The notes: a model not told the origin generated them from the letters alone. A stretch of 64,000 nucleotides of DNA from Rhodocyclaceae bacterium (GCA_019455325.1 JACFMQ010000001.1:135071-199070); one strand, 5' to 3'; positions 30,630 to 38,487 are shown, numbered from the stretch's first letter. Numbers and translations are program-made.

Positions 30630-31892
30630 TCACGTCTGGTGGCCAGCCGCTTTTCCCTTCCGCTTCCTGAGCCAGATGTAGACGCCCGTGACGCTCAGAA
30701 CGGCAACCACCAGCCCCATGGCCGAGATGAGAATGCGGCCCGGCAGGCCGAGAATGCGCCCCGAGTGAACCGGGAACTGGGCCTGGACGAAGACATCCGC
30801 GCCTGAGCCGGCCCAAGGCGCCCTGATACTGATCAGGCGGCCGTCGAACGCATCGAAGAAAAGTCGCTTGTGCGGCATGCCGTCGACGGCGAGATAGTCC
30901 GCCGGGTGGAAGAAGCTGACGCTGTAGTACCCGCGCCGATGGGAATAGAAGACCCGGTTCACGGGCTCTTTCCAGCCGAGTTTCCGGGCCTCTTCGGCGG
31001 CCCGGGCGACGACCTCCCGATAAGCCAGCCCCGGCATGATGGGCTGTCGCTCCGGCGCTTCCGGATAGACGTCGATCGGCCGCGGCGAAAAGTCGGAAAC
31101 CGCCAGCAGAATCGGCCGGAAGACCTCGGGGAACAGGTTGAGCGTCGCCGCGCTCAAGGCAAGGGTGGCGAGCAGGAGCCATGTCCACAGCCCCGCTGCG
31201 CGGTGCAGATCGAACATCCGCTGGAAGCGGCCGCGACGCCAGCGCACGCCCCAGGAACGGCGCCATCGCCGCCACCACGAACGATGATGCCGGGGATTTG
31301 TCGCTCCCGAAGCTTCCTCGCCCGCCGGATTCGTCGTCCCGCGCCAGCGGCGGGGGAGCGTCAGGGCGAACCCCACGAGGCAGTCGGACAGCCAGAGCAG
31401 GGCGATTCCGCCCATGAGCCATTCCCCCCAGCGGTTGATGCCCCAGAAGTCCGGGATGTGCAGGGTGTAATGGAACTTGTAGAGGAACGACAGCAGATGC
31501 GTCCTGTCCAGGGAAAACTTGCCCCATTCGCGCCGCCCGACCTCCTCTCCGCTCACCGGGTCCAGATAGATTTCGTTGTAATCCAGTTCGTAAGGCGCTC
31601 CCGTGGCCGGGTCGATCCGGGGGGTTACGAGGAATTTCGCCGACTTCCCTTCTTCCCGAAACAGCGGCACCCGGATCACCCAGGCGCGAGGGTCCGCCGC
31701 CTCGATTTTCTGCGCCAGATCGAACGGGTCGAGGGCTTGCCCCTGGCCATGGGCCTGATGAAGCTGCGGATTCAGCCATTCGTCGAGTTCCTTGTCCCAT
31801 GAGATCAGCGCGCCGGTGCTGCCGGCCAGGAACAGGAACAGCGCGATGGCGAGCCCCACGCCGCGGTGCAGCACGAGCCAGATCCTTCTCAT
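30630..31892 (-). CDS. PepSY-associated membrane protein
   Basis: A 420-residue inner-membrane protein of the PepSY-TM family, with membrane helices at about residues 12-32, 154-178, 232-252 and 383-405. Conserved histidines lie at helix ends (LVLHRGVGL, KFHYTLHIP, DLHRAAGLW). Members near siderophore receptors, such as FoxB and PiuB, are thought to reduce or release iron from siderophores at the membrane. It follows the TonB receptor gene by 13 bases, so it is probably the last gene of a fecI-fecR-receptor operon. The assignment to iron reduction is by family and context. Confidence 0.85.
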   Translation of the reverse strand: MRRIWLVLHRGVGLAIALFLFLAGSTGALISWDKELDEWLNPQLHQAHGQGQALDPFDLAQKIEAADPRAWVIRVPLFREEGKSAKFLVTPRIDPATGAPYELDYNEIYLDPVSGEEVGRREWGKFSLDRTHLLSFLYKFHYTLHIPDFWGINRWGEWLMGGIALLWLSDCLVGFALTLPRRWRGTTNPAGEEASGATNPRHHRSWWRRWRRSWGVRWRRGRFQRMFDLHRAAGLWTWLLLATLALSAATLNLFPEVFRPILLAVSDFSPRPIDVYPEAPERQPIMPGLAYREVVARAAEEARKLGWKEPVNRVFYSHRRGYYSVSFFHPADYLAVDGMPHKRLFFDAFDGRLISIRAPWAGSGADVFVQAQFPVHSGRILGLPGRILISAMGLVVAVLSVTGVYIWLRKRKGKAAGHQT

Positions 31893-31905
31893 GCGCGCAC
31901 TACCC

Positions 31906-34347
31906 TCAGAAGGCCAGCGAGGCCGACAGTTGCAGGGTGCGCGGGGCGCCGGCATTCAGCTCCGAGCCGAACGTGCCGACGGCGGAAGCCCAATACCGCT
32001 TGTCGGCGACGTTTTCGACGGCGACGCGCAGCGTGACCGGATACGGGCCCTGGACGACGTATCTCGCGCCCATGTCGAAGCGGGTCCATCCCGGAATGCC
32101 GCGAACGTTGTTCTGGTCGTAGTACTGGGAGGAGGTATGGATCACGCGCGCGTTCAGGGTCAGCCCCGGCACCCCGGCCACGTCCCATTCTCCGCCCAGG
32201 TTGGCCTGCCAGTCGGGAACGCCGGGTGCGGTCCTGCCGTCGTTCGCGCCGCCCGCCGTCTTCGAGAGGACGCCGTCGAGCCAGGTCAGGCCACCGAGCA
32301 CCCGGATGCCGGCGACAGGCTCGCCAAAGACGTTGATCTCGATGCCTCGGTTGCGCTGCTCGCCGATCAGGCCATAGCGGTTGGTGTTCGGATCGGTCGC
32401 GGCGCTCGGGCGCGTGATCTGGAACAGGCTGGCGGTCACGGCGTAGCGGCCGAAATCGGCCTTTGCGCCGATCTCGTGCTGCTTGGACTTGATGGGCGCG
32501 AACACCTCGCCGACGTTGACGGCACCAAGCGGCGCCTGCGGTCCCTGGCTCAGAGCCTCGATGTAATTCGCATAGATCGAGAGGTGCTGCCGCGGTTTCG
32601 CCACGACGGCGAAGAACGGCGTGACGGCGGACTTGTCGTAGCGCGCCGTTCTCGCGCCTGTCGTCGCGTTGAACGTACTGTTCTCGATCTTCTGGTTGCG
32701 CGCGCCCAGCGTGATCTTCAAGCGTTCGTCGAAGAGGCTCAGCGTGTCGGCCAGGGCCATGCCGGAAAAGCGGCTCTCGTCGGTTTTCGGCGGCTTTTCC
32801 GGGAAGTGCGAGATGGCCGGTCGCGGTACGGGAAGCGGATCGTAAAGATTCGACGAGAAGGCCCAGGCGAGCGGCGCTTCCCGGGCAAGCCCCGTCTCCT
32901 GCCGGTAGGCGTTGGCGCTGAGCGTCACCGCATGCTGGACCGGGCCGGTGGCGAACCAGGTGCGCAGGCCGACTTCCGCCGAATTCCTCTCGGTGTGCGT
33001 GTTCGAGTGAAACGGCGCGCTTTCCCGCATGGCGCCGGTGGCCGCATCCGTGACGGTGGGATACGAACTGAGCACCTCGTTGAAGAGGGCATTCCATCCA
33101 TACGACCCGTAGAGCTGAAGCGTAGGCGTCGCGTCGAACTCGCCGCGGACGGCTGCGAACCTGTTCTGCGACTCGTTGAACGTCCATCGCTGGCCGTAGC
33201 TTTCCCCGGGCTTCGGCGGCGCGGGGATCGGCACGCCGGCCCCGAGACGGACGCTGACGGGCATGACCTCGCTGCGCTGTTCCTGGTAGCCGAGATCGAC
33301 GGAAGCACGGAGTTTCTGCGTTCTCAGGTCGAGCGCGACCGATCCCAGCGTCGTGTCGCGCTCGTTGTCTTTCCAGGCCGCCTTGCCCTTGCGCCTGAGG
33401 GCGTTGACGCGGATTCCGAACATCCTGCCGGGGCCGAACCGGCGGCCGATATCGGCATGCACCCCGAGCATGCTGTCCGAACCGGCGCTTGCGTTCAGCC
33501 GCGTGACCGGCGCCTCGCCGGCGCGCTTGGGCACGACGTTGATGATGCCGCCCGCGCTGCCGCTGGGCGCGATGCCATAGAGAAAGGTCGATGCGCCCTT
33601 CAGGACCTCGACGCGCTCGTACATTTCGACGGCCAGGATGCCGCTGGCGCTCGGTGCGATCCCGAACTGGCCGTCGAACGCCGTGTCCTGGTTGGCCGAC
33701 AGGAAGCCGCGAATGTAGAGTTGGTCGATTCCGCTGCCCTGCGCGAATACGCTGCGCACCGAGGAATCGTTCTGCATGACCTCGGCAAGACTGCGCGCCT
33801 GCTGGTTCTCGATCAGCTCGGCCGTATAGCTGCTGACGCTGAACGGGGCGTCCATGATGTCCACGTTCCCCAGCACGCCCAGGCGGCCGCCCCGCGCCAC
33901 CTGTCCGCCGGCGTAGGCCGGCGGCAGTTCGCCGGCCCTTCGCTCGGCGTCGGCGGTGACCGTTACCGAGGCCAGCGTGATGCCCTCGCTCGCCGCTCGG
34001 CGCAGCGACCAGCGGCCGCTGCCGGCATCCACCGTTTCGTAGCCGCTGCCGGCCAGCAGGCGCGAGAACCCTTCGCGCACGCTGTAGCTGCCCCGCAGTC
34101 CGCTGCTGCGCAGGCCGGCAAGCTGCGCTGCATCGAAAACCAGTGTCACGTCGGCGGCGCCGGCGAAGCGGCTCAGGACTTCGGCCAGCGGCCCGGCCGG
34201 GATGTCGTAGTGGCGGCTGGCGACGGCGCTGGCCGTGCTGCCGCCGGTTTCGGCGGCATGGGCCGGCAACTGGCCGGCGACGCAGACCAGCGCGGCATGG
34301 ATGGCGATGGCCAGCGGCCGCAGGCGGAAGGAAATCGAAGGTTTCAT
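31906..34347 (-). CDS. TonB-dependent siderophore receptor with signalling domain
   Basis: Outer-membrane transporter of 813 residues. A signal peptide (1 to about 31, ending AHAA) is followed by an STN signalling domain (about 46-115), a plug domain (about 145-260, with VLKGASTFLYG) and a 22-strand barrel ending in the aromatic C-terminus SASLAF. The STN domain couples ligand binding to FecR and FecI encoded just upstream, as in the FecA/FpvA/FoxA systems. No siderophore synthesis genes lie nearby, so it probably takes up a siderophore made by others. The ligand cannot be read from the sequence. Confidence 0.94.
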   Translation of the reverse strand: MKPSISFRLRPLAIAIHAALVCVAGQLPAHAAETGGSTASAVASRHYDIPAGPLAEVLSRFAGAADVTLVFDAAQLAGLRSSGLRGSYSVREGFSRLLAGSGYETVDAGSGRWSLRRAASEGITLASVTVTADAERRAGELPPAYAGGQVARGGRLGVLGNVDIMDAPFSVSSYTAELIENQQARSLAEVMQNDSSVRSVFAQGSGIDQLYIRGFLSANQDTAFDGQFGIAPSASGILAVEMYERVEVLKGASTFLYGIAPSGSAGGIINVVPKRAGEAPVTRLNASAGSDSMLGVHADIGRRFGPGRMFGIRVNALRRKGKAAWKDNERDTTLGSVALDLRTQKLRASVDLGYQEQRSEVMPVSVRLGAGVPIPAPPKPGESYGQRWTFNESQNRFAAVRGEFDATPTLQLYGSYGWNALFNEVLSSYPTVTDAATGAMRESAPFHSNTHTERNSAEVGLRTWFATGPVQHAVTLSANAYRQETGLAREAPLAWAFSSNLYDPLPVPRPAISHFPEKPPKTDESRFSGMALADTLSLFDERLKITLGARNQKIENSTFNATTGARTARYDKSAVTPFFAVVAKPRQHLSIYANYIEALSQGPQAPLGAVNVGEVFAPIKSKQHEIGAKADFGRYAVTASLFQITRPSAATDPNTNRYGLIGEQRNRGIEINVFGEPVAGIRVLGGLTWLDGVLSKTAGGANDGRTAPGVPDWQANLGGEWDVAGVPGLTLNARVIHTSSQYYDQNNVRGIPGWTRFDMGARYVVQGPYPVTLRVAVENVADKRYWASAVGTFGSELNAGAPRTLQLSASLAF

Positions 34348-34439
34348 GGCGTCTCGTTCAGTGATGGATTGAAAAGGACATCACTGGGAGGACGGACGAG
34401 GCCCCCGGCAAATGCAAATGCGCGCAGAAATTTTTGCGC

Positions 34440-35402
34440 TCAGGCCGAGCGCGGCAGGACGCGTACCCAGTAGCGGGTGAAATATTCGATCCGCAGCGGG
34501 AAGCCCTCGGCCAGCGCGGCCAGCGCTTCGTCGGTGTCGGCCAGCGGGAAGGCGCCGGAAATCCTCAGGTCGGCGACCGCGGGATCGCAGCCCAGGTGGC
34601 CGCTGCGGTAGCGGGAGAGTTCGGCGAGCACGTCGGCGAGGCGGCGGTCGACCACGACCAGGCGGCCGTTTTCCCAACTGCCGGCGGCCGGATCGGCGGC
34701 TTCCGCCGGTGCGGCATGGCGCTCGCCGAAGCGGAAACGCTGGCCGGCCTCGACCCGTTGCCGCTGTTCCGGCAGATGCAGGGGCGAGGCTTCAACGGCC
34801 TTTTCCAGCACGCTGACCGTGGTGGCATCGTCTTCCACGCGCACCGCAAAGCGCGTTCCCAGGGCGAGGATCCGGCCGTGCTCGGTGTGTACCCGGAAAG
34901 GGCGGGGCGGCGTCACCGGGTCATCGTGCGTGGCGACGAGAATCTCGCCGGCGTGCAGGCGGATCAGCCGCTGCTCGCCGTCGAAGCGGACGTCGACGGC
35001 GCTGCGCGTGTTCAGCAGGAGCCGCGAACCGTCGGCCAGGCGGATGTCGCGGCGTTCGCCGGCGGCCGTCCGGTAATCGCTGGCCCATTCGCGCCAGGGC
35101 GCCTGGCGATGAGCCAGCATGCCGCCGGCGCCGAGCACGGCGAACAGAACGAAGCCGCGCAGCACGGCGCGCCGCTTTTCCGGCGCGCTCAGGGCGGGAA
35201 TGCTCAATTGGCCGGGAACGCGCTTGAATCGGCCGCATACCGTTTCCACCCGCTGCCATGCCCGGTGATTGTGCTCGCTGGCGGCCAGCCACGCCTGCCA
35301 GGACTGCTCCAGCGCCGGCGTCGCAGGCTCGCCGCGCAGGCGGGCGTACCAGTCGGCGGCCTCGTGAATGGCCTGCGTTTCGGGGTCGTGCGGCGAATTC
35401 AT
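34440..35402 (-). CDS. fecR: FecR family anti-sigma/signal transducer
   Basis: A 320-residue inner-membrane regulator. The N-terminal part (about 1-80, with ADWYARLRG and W-LA-S-HN-AWQRV) is the cytoplasmic DUF4880/FecR_N segment, followed by one membrane helix (about 86-104) and the periplasmic FecR domain (YRTAAGERRDIRLADGSRLLLNTRS). It relays the state of the TonB receptor to the sigma factor. The start ATG overlaps the fecI stop (ATGA), and the receptor gene begins 92 bases downstream. Confidence 0.92.
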   Translation of the reverse strand: MNSPHDPETQAIHEAADWYARLRGEPATPALEQSWQAWLAASEHNHRAWQRVETVCGRFKRVPGQLSIPALSAPEKRRAVLRGFVLFAVLGAGGMLAHRQAPWREWASDYRTAAGERRDIRLADGSRLLLNTRSAVDVRFDGEQRLIRLHAGEILVATHDDPVTPPRPFRVHTEHGRILALGTRFAVRVEDDATTVSVLEKAVEASPLHLPEQRQRVEAGQRFRFGERHAAPAEAADPAAGSWENGRLVVVDRRLADVLAELSRYRSGHLGCDPAVADLRISGAFPLADTDEALAALAEGFPLRIEYFTRYWVRVLPRSA

Positions 35403-35899
35403 GCCAGCGCCAGGCAGCAGTGGGCCATCGCGCGGGCTACGTAGTTGTTCACCGAACGTACCGAGATGCCCAGCCGGGCGGCGATCTCGGCATAGCTCAG
35501 GGTGTCGCACTGGGCGAGCAGGAAGGCCTGCTTGACCTTGGGGCCGAGGCCGTCGAGCAGGCGATCCAGTTCGAACAGGGCTTCCTTGAACAGCAGCGCT
35601 TCCTCGGCCGAAGGGGATTCGTTTTCCGGCAGCGCGGCCAGCGCTTCCAGGTAGCTGCGCTCGATCTGCTGGCGGCGGAAGAAGTCGACCGCCAGCCGGT
35701 TGGCGACGGTGGCCAGATAGGCGCGCGGTTCGCGGATGCCGGACTCGCTCTGGTTGAGCATGACCTTGACGAAGGTGTCCTGCATCAGGTCCGCCGCCTG
35801 TTCGGGGCAGCCGACCTTGCGGCGCAGCCAGCCTTTCAGCCAGCCGTGGTGGTCGGCGTAGAGTTCGGCGACGGGATCGGGGGGAACGGTGATGCGCAC
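35399..35899 (-). CDS. fecI: FecI-type ECF sigma factor
   Basis: A 166-residue iron-starvation sigma factor with region 2 (DLMQDTFVKVM, YLATVANRLAVDFFRRQ) and region 4 (LSYAEIAARLGISVRSVNNYVARAM). I pick the GTG giving VRITVPPDPV because CGGAG lies eight bases upstream; a TTG seven codons earlier extends the frame without such a site. It should drive transcription of the receptor when FecR signals. A short dyad at 35968-35980 lies in its upstream region. Confidence 0.9.
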   Translation of the reverse strand: MRITVPPDPVAELYADHHGWLKGWLRRKVGCPEQAADLMQDTFVKVMLNQSESGIREPRAYLATVANRLAVDFFRRQQIERSYLEALAALPENESPSAEEALLFKEALFELDRLLDGLGPKVKQAFLLAQCDTLSYAEIAARLGISVRSVNNYVARAMAHCCLALA

Positions 35900-35967
35900 G
35901 CGGAGTCTCCGGGAAACCAAGGCGCTGGCTGGGCCGCGACGGAGATCGGAGGCTTGGCTGGCGAATC

Positions 35968-35980
35968 AAGAACCGTTCTT
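35968..35980. promoter_or_regulatory. Candidate operator upstream of fecI
   Basis: AAGAAC and GTTCTT form a perfect 6-1-6 dyad in an AT-rich stretch, about 70 bases upstream of the fecI start. Iron-starvation sigma genes are usually repressed by Fur, but this dyad is only a poor match to a Fur box, so the assignment is weak. Confidence 0.25.
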
Positions 35981-36005
35981 ATTTTCCTGTTCAAAGGAAT
36001 GCCGA

Positions 36006-36027
36006 GTCAATGCCCCGCCCGGATGCC
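36006..36027 (+). repeat. Left copy of a 22-base imperfect direct repeat
   Basis: This segment matches 37837-37858 at 19 of 22 positions, in the same orientation. The two copies flank the MntA/resolvase segment, and the right copy begins at the first base outside the Tn3-type terminal repeat. It is longer than the 5-base target duplication typical of Tn3 elements, so its origin is unclear. Confidence 0.5.
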
Positions 36028-36122
36028 TGTCGTGAGCTTTTGAACGTAGGTTTGTGACAAGCCCGCCAAGGCAACCGGCTCGGTACGGTAAATCAAGGCA
36101 TTTCGATTCTCGAAAATGGTTC

Positions 36123-36151
36123 TTGAAACTCCATTCATAGTTGCATATCAT
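36123..36151 (+). promoter_or_regulatory. Promoter for the mntA-like antitoxin gene
   Basis: TTGAAA at 36123-36128 and TATCAT at 36146-36151 with a 17-base spacer, 30 bases before the chosen start codon. The region from 36110 to 36180 is AT-rich compared with its surroundings. Confidence 0.65.
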
Positions 36152-36181
36152 CTCAACGAGTTTCGATAAGAAAGGATGCCC

Positions 36182-36472
36182 ATGCGACCGTCCGTTGCGC
36201 TCGACATGAAGCGAAGCGCAGTGCGCGAAGCGGTCGGCCGCTTTCGCGCGGCGAACCCGCGTGTCTTTGGCTCGGTGCTGCATGGCACCGACCGGGACGG
36301 CAGCGACCTCGATCTGCTGGTCGACGCTCTGCCTGGCGCCACGTTGATTGACTTGGGCGGGCTGTTGGATGAACTGGAATCACTGCTCGGCATTCATGTC
36401 GATTTGCTGACGCCCGGCGATCTGCCGCCGAAGTTCCGGGCCAAGGTGCTCGCGGAGGCGCAACCGGTATGA
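36182..36472 (+). CDS. MNT-domain antitoxin (MntA-like AMPylase), orphaned
   Basis: A 96-residue minimal nucleotidyltransferase. The motif GS-x10-DxD (GSVLHGTDRDGSDLDLLVD) is intact, as in MntA antitoxins, which AMPylate a tyrosine of their HEPN toxin. The downstream helix region (GGLLDELESLLGIHVDLLTP) also fits the family. I take the second ATG because AGAAAGG lies seven bases upstream of it; the ATG at 36176 is too close to that site. The partner HEPN gene begins in the usual ATGA overlap but is cut after about five codons, so this antitoxin has no full partner here. Confidence 0.88.
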   Translation: MRPSVALDMKRSAVREAVGRFRAANPRVFGSVLHGTDRDGSDLDLLVDALPGATLIDLGGLLDELESLLGIHVDLLTPGDLPPKFRAKVLAEAQPV

Positions 36473-36507
36473 GCGAGAACCGCAACGACTATGGAGTGGA
36501 ACCATGA
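36469..36507 (+). pseudogene. Stub of a HEPN (DUF86) toxin gene
   Basis: An ATG overlapping the mntA-like stop opens MSENR, the usual beginning of DUF86 HEPN toxins paired with such antitoxins, and then diverges into NDYGVEP and a stop. No further HEPN sequence, and no R-x4-6-H motif, appears downstream. The likely breakpoint is near 36484, where the resolvase-bearing segment begins. Confidence 0.55.
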
Positions 36508-36556
36508 TCATCGACGCCTGGGATCGGTCCTGAATGTTTTTGGAGACAGCCACGTC

Positions 36557-36883
36557 ATGAGCCGCAGCCGCCGAAAAACACCCATCGTCGGACATACGAC
36601 CTGCCGCAGCGAGCGCGAGGACAAGAAGCTCTGGCATCAGCGCTGGCGAACCCGCGAGCGCACCGTGCTGGCCAGCGTATCGCCCGAAGCCTTGAGCGCC
36701 CATCTGCCCCTGTTGGAGAACGAGGTCAGCAACGTCTGGTCGATGGGCAAGGATGGCCGCTCCTACTGGCCCGTAAAGCGCCAGGTCACTACGGCGGATC
36801 GCATCGCCGATCACAAGGGGCGCAATCCACAGGAGCGCGCTTCCCTGAAAAAGCGCTTGCTGCGCAAGTGGATGAGCAAATGA
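36557..36883 (+). CDS. Uncharacterised basic protein linked to resolvase
   Basis: A 108-residue, strongly basic protein starting MSRSRRKTPIVGHTTCRSE. Similar short proteins with the same opening occur on plasmids and mobile segments, but I know of no function. The composition (many Arg and Lys, with W residues in LWHQRW and YWPVKR) would suit nucleic-acid binding; this is only inference. It overlaps the next gene by four bases (ATGA), and that one overlaps the resolvase, so the three form one translationally coupled unit. Confidence 0.75.
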   Translation: MSRSRRKTPIVGHTTCRSEREDKKLWHQRWRTRERTVLASVSPEALSAHLPLLENEVSNVWSMGKDGRSYWPVKRQVTTADRIADHKGRNPQERASLKKRLLRKWMSK

Positions 36884-37251
36884 GGACGCCCAGCATCGAG
36901 GCGCTGGCCAGTGCCTGGGCGCGGATCGCTCAGGAAGCGGGATTTCCAGCCGACTACGAAGGTACGGCAACCCCCGAAGCGCACCAGGTCAGTGAGGCCA
37001 TCCAAGAGCGGATTCGGGAGCATATCGTCGCCACGAACGATATGCGTCTGTTTGGCCTGTTGCATCTGCTCGGGCAAGCATCGCTACGCATGGAGCAAGT
37101 GCTATGGCCGAGAGAGTACGAGCGGATGACCCGCGAGGTTGAGGAAGCCCTGCGGAAAGCCGACGACCCCAACGCCAGGTCGTACACCCACGAAGAAGTC
37201 ATGCAGGCGATGCAGGAACGCATCGATCAGGCGCGAGACAAGCCATGTTGA
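36880..37251 (+). CDS. Uncharacterised helical protein linked to resolvase
   Basis: A 123-residue protein, predicted mostly helical and acidic, with no membrane segment. The C-terminal SYTHEEVMQAMQERIDQARDK resembles the short helical tails of antitoxin-like proteins, but no family can be named with confidence. I start it at the ATG overlapping the previous stop; an in-frame GTG 12 bases earlier is possible. Its last seven bases overlap the resolvase gene. The basic/acidic pairing with its neighbour leaves room for a two-protein complex. Confidence 0.7.
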   Translation: MRTPSIEALASAWARIAQEAGFPADYEGTATPEAHQVSEAIQERIREHIVATNDMRLFGLLHLLGQASLRMEQVLWPREYERMTREVEEALRKADDPNARSYTHEEVMQAMQERIDQARDKPC

Positions 37252-37802
37252 TCGGCTATGCGCGCGTCTCGACGCAGGATCAGAACCTTGAACTGCAATG
37301 CGAAGCCTTGGCCAAGGCCGGGTGCAAAAAGGTCTTTGAAGACAAGGTGAGCGGCACGCGGGCAGACCGTCCAGGCTTGGCCAAAACGCTCGAAATGCTG
37401 CGCGAGGGCGACACCCTGGTTGTCTGGAAGCTCGACCGGCTTGGCCGGTCGGTCAAGCAACTGGTCGATCTGGTCGGCGAACTGCACAAGCAAGGAGTCC
37501 AGTTCAGGAGCCTCGCCGACTCCATCGACACAGGTACGCCTTCAGGCCGGTTCTTCTTCCACGTCATGGCGAGCTTGGCCGAAATGGAGCGCGAGCTGAC
37601 CGTCGAGCGCACCCGCGCCGGACTGGAAATCGCCAGGCAACTCGGCCGCAAAGGCGGCCGCAAGCCGAAGATGACCGACAGCAAGATCGAGTCAGCCAAA
37701 AAGCTGCTGGCCAGCGGCGTGCCGCCCAAGGACGTGGCCAAGAACCTCGGCGTGTCGATTCCAACGCTCTACCGCTGGGTACCAGCCACCGCGCACGCTT
37801 AG
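37245..37802 (+). CDS. Serine recombinase (resolvase/invertase family)
   Basis: A 185-residue site-specific recombinase. The catalytic domain begins MLIGYARVSTQDQN with the nucleophile Ser9, includes LVVWKLDRLGRSVKQL, GRFFFHVMASLAEMERE and the long E-helix (RTRAGLEIARQLGRKGGRKP), and ends with a helix-turn-helix (PPKDVAKNLGVSIPTLYRW). In Tn3 transposons such an enzyme resolves cointegrates; its stop codon lies in the terminal repeat, which supports that role. It appears intact. Confidence 0.93.
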   Translation: MLIGYARVSTQDQNLELQCEALAKAGCKKVFEDKVSGTRADRPGLAKTLEMLREGDTLVVWKLDRLGRSVKQLVDLVGELHKQGVQFRSLADSIDTGTPSGRFFFHVMASLAEMERELTVERTRAGLEIARQLGRKGGRKPKMTDSKIESAKKLLASGVPPKDVAKNLGVSIPTLYRWVPATAHA

Positions 37803-37836
37803 CGGGCTTTATTTTTCCGTTTTCTGAAGCGACCCC
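37798..37836 (-). repeat. Tn3-family-type terminal inverted repeat (right end)
   Basis: On the minus strand this 39-base stretch starts GGGGTCGCTTCAGAAAACGG and ends CCCGCTAAG. GGGG at the tip and TAAG at the inner end are the marks of Tn3-family repeats of about 38 bases. I searched 35.9-36.6 kb by eye for a mate at the left and found none. Confidence 0.7.
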
Positions 37837-37858
37837 GTCAATGTTCCGCCCCGATGCC
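37837..37858 (+). repeat. Right copy of the 22-base imperfect direct repeat
   Basis: It begins immediately outside the terminal repeat and matches 36006-36027 at 19 of 22 positions in the same orientation. Confidence 0.5.
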
Positions 37859-37874
37859 ATGCCACCGAGGGCAC

Positions 37875-38408
37875 TCAGGGCGAGCGCCGGAAATCGCCGA
37901 TCGCCTCAAGCTCGGCGTCGGTCGCACGCCGCAAGGGCAGGGCGTCGCCGCCCCAGGCGAGGCTCAGCGCGCTTTCTGCATCCAGGTCGCCGTCCGGGGC
38001 CGCGCCGTCCGGCCGCCGGATGCGCTCGAACAGCGCCTGCAGATCGCGGTCGTCGACCAGCCCCAGCCCGCATTCGCCCAGCAGGCACAGGCTTTCGCCG
38101 TCGACCAGCCAGGCCGCGCCGATGCGTCCGGCCGGAACGCCGGTATGGGTCGTGAAGCCGTCGCCGGCCAGCCGGAAGATCCACGGCGTCGCCGCCAGTT
38201 CCACCCATACCCGCTGCGGGCCGTTCTGCATGAACCAGGCGCCGGACTCGTGACGTCCGTAGTGGCGGCCGATGAACTCGGCCAGCCCGGCGTGCGTCAC
38301 CAGACTGCTCTGCAGCCGCCAGCGGCCGCGCCGGTCGAGCGACAGCCAGCCACGACAGTCCGGCACGTTCGGCCAGCGGGCCATGGCGGCGGCGACGTTG
38401 GAATCCAT
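37875..38408 (-). CDS. Conserved uncharacterised protein of Betaproteobacteria
   Basis: A 177-residue soluble protein without membrane segments. The parts AAMARWPNVPDCRGWLSLDRRG near the N-terminus and AWFMQNGPQRVWVELAATPWIFRL in the middle are typical of a small family seen in Rhodocyclales and Burkholderiales, to which I cannot attach a function. GAGGAACGC before the ATG decides the start; the frame is open further upstream. It follows the GGDEF gene on the same strand with 79 bases between them. Confidence 0.75.
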   Translation of the reverse strand: MDSNVAAAMARWPNVPDCRGWLSLDRRGRWRLQSSLVTHAGLAEFIGRHYGRHESGAWFMQNGPQRVWVELAATPWIFRLAGDGFTTHTGVPAGRIGAAWLVDGESLCLLGECGLGLVDDRDLQALFERIRRPDGAAPDGDLDAESALSLAWGGDALPLRRATDAELEAIGDFRRSP

Positions 38409-38487
38409 GCGTTCCTCGGAGATGGACGGGGCAGCCAGTGTACCGCAGGCCAGCCGGCGGTCGTCGTAGCGCCGGGGCGGCGCCGGA

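Larger units (their letters stand above)
36485..37836 (+). mobile_element. Remnant of a Tn3-type transposon with resolvase
   Basis: The segment carries two small uncharacterised genes and a serine resolvase in one overlapping run, and ends in a 39-base sequence with the GGGG...CTAAG signature of Tn3-family terminal repeats. The resolvase stop codon lies inside that repeat. No transposase gene and no matching left terminal repeat are present, so it is probably immobile. It replaces the body of a HEPN toxin gene at its left side. The left boundary is an estimate. Confidence 0.6.

Noticed and set aside
30496-31800. Minus-strand frame overlapping the PepSY gene
   Set aside because: It overlaps the PepSY frame almost completely and has Arg/Pro/Gly-rich composition without features. 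I see nothing convincing in 30471-30629.
31792-34473. Plus-strand open frame over the TonB receptor
   Set aside because: The minus strand encodes a receptor with signal peptide, STN, plug and barrel; the plus frame is a shadow.
36060-36130. Search for a left Tn3 terminal repeat
   Set aside because: No GGGG...TAAG sequence comparable to the right repeat is present, so a complete transposon is not claimed.
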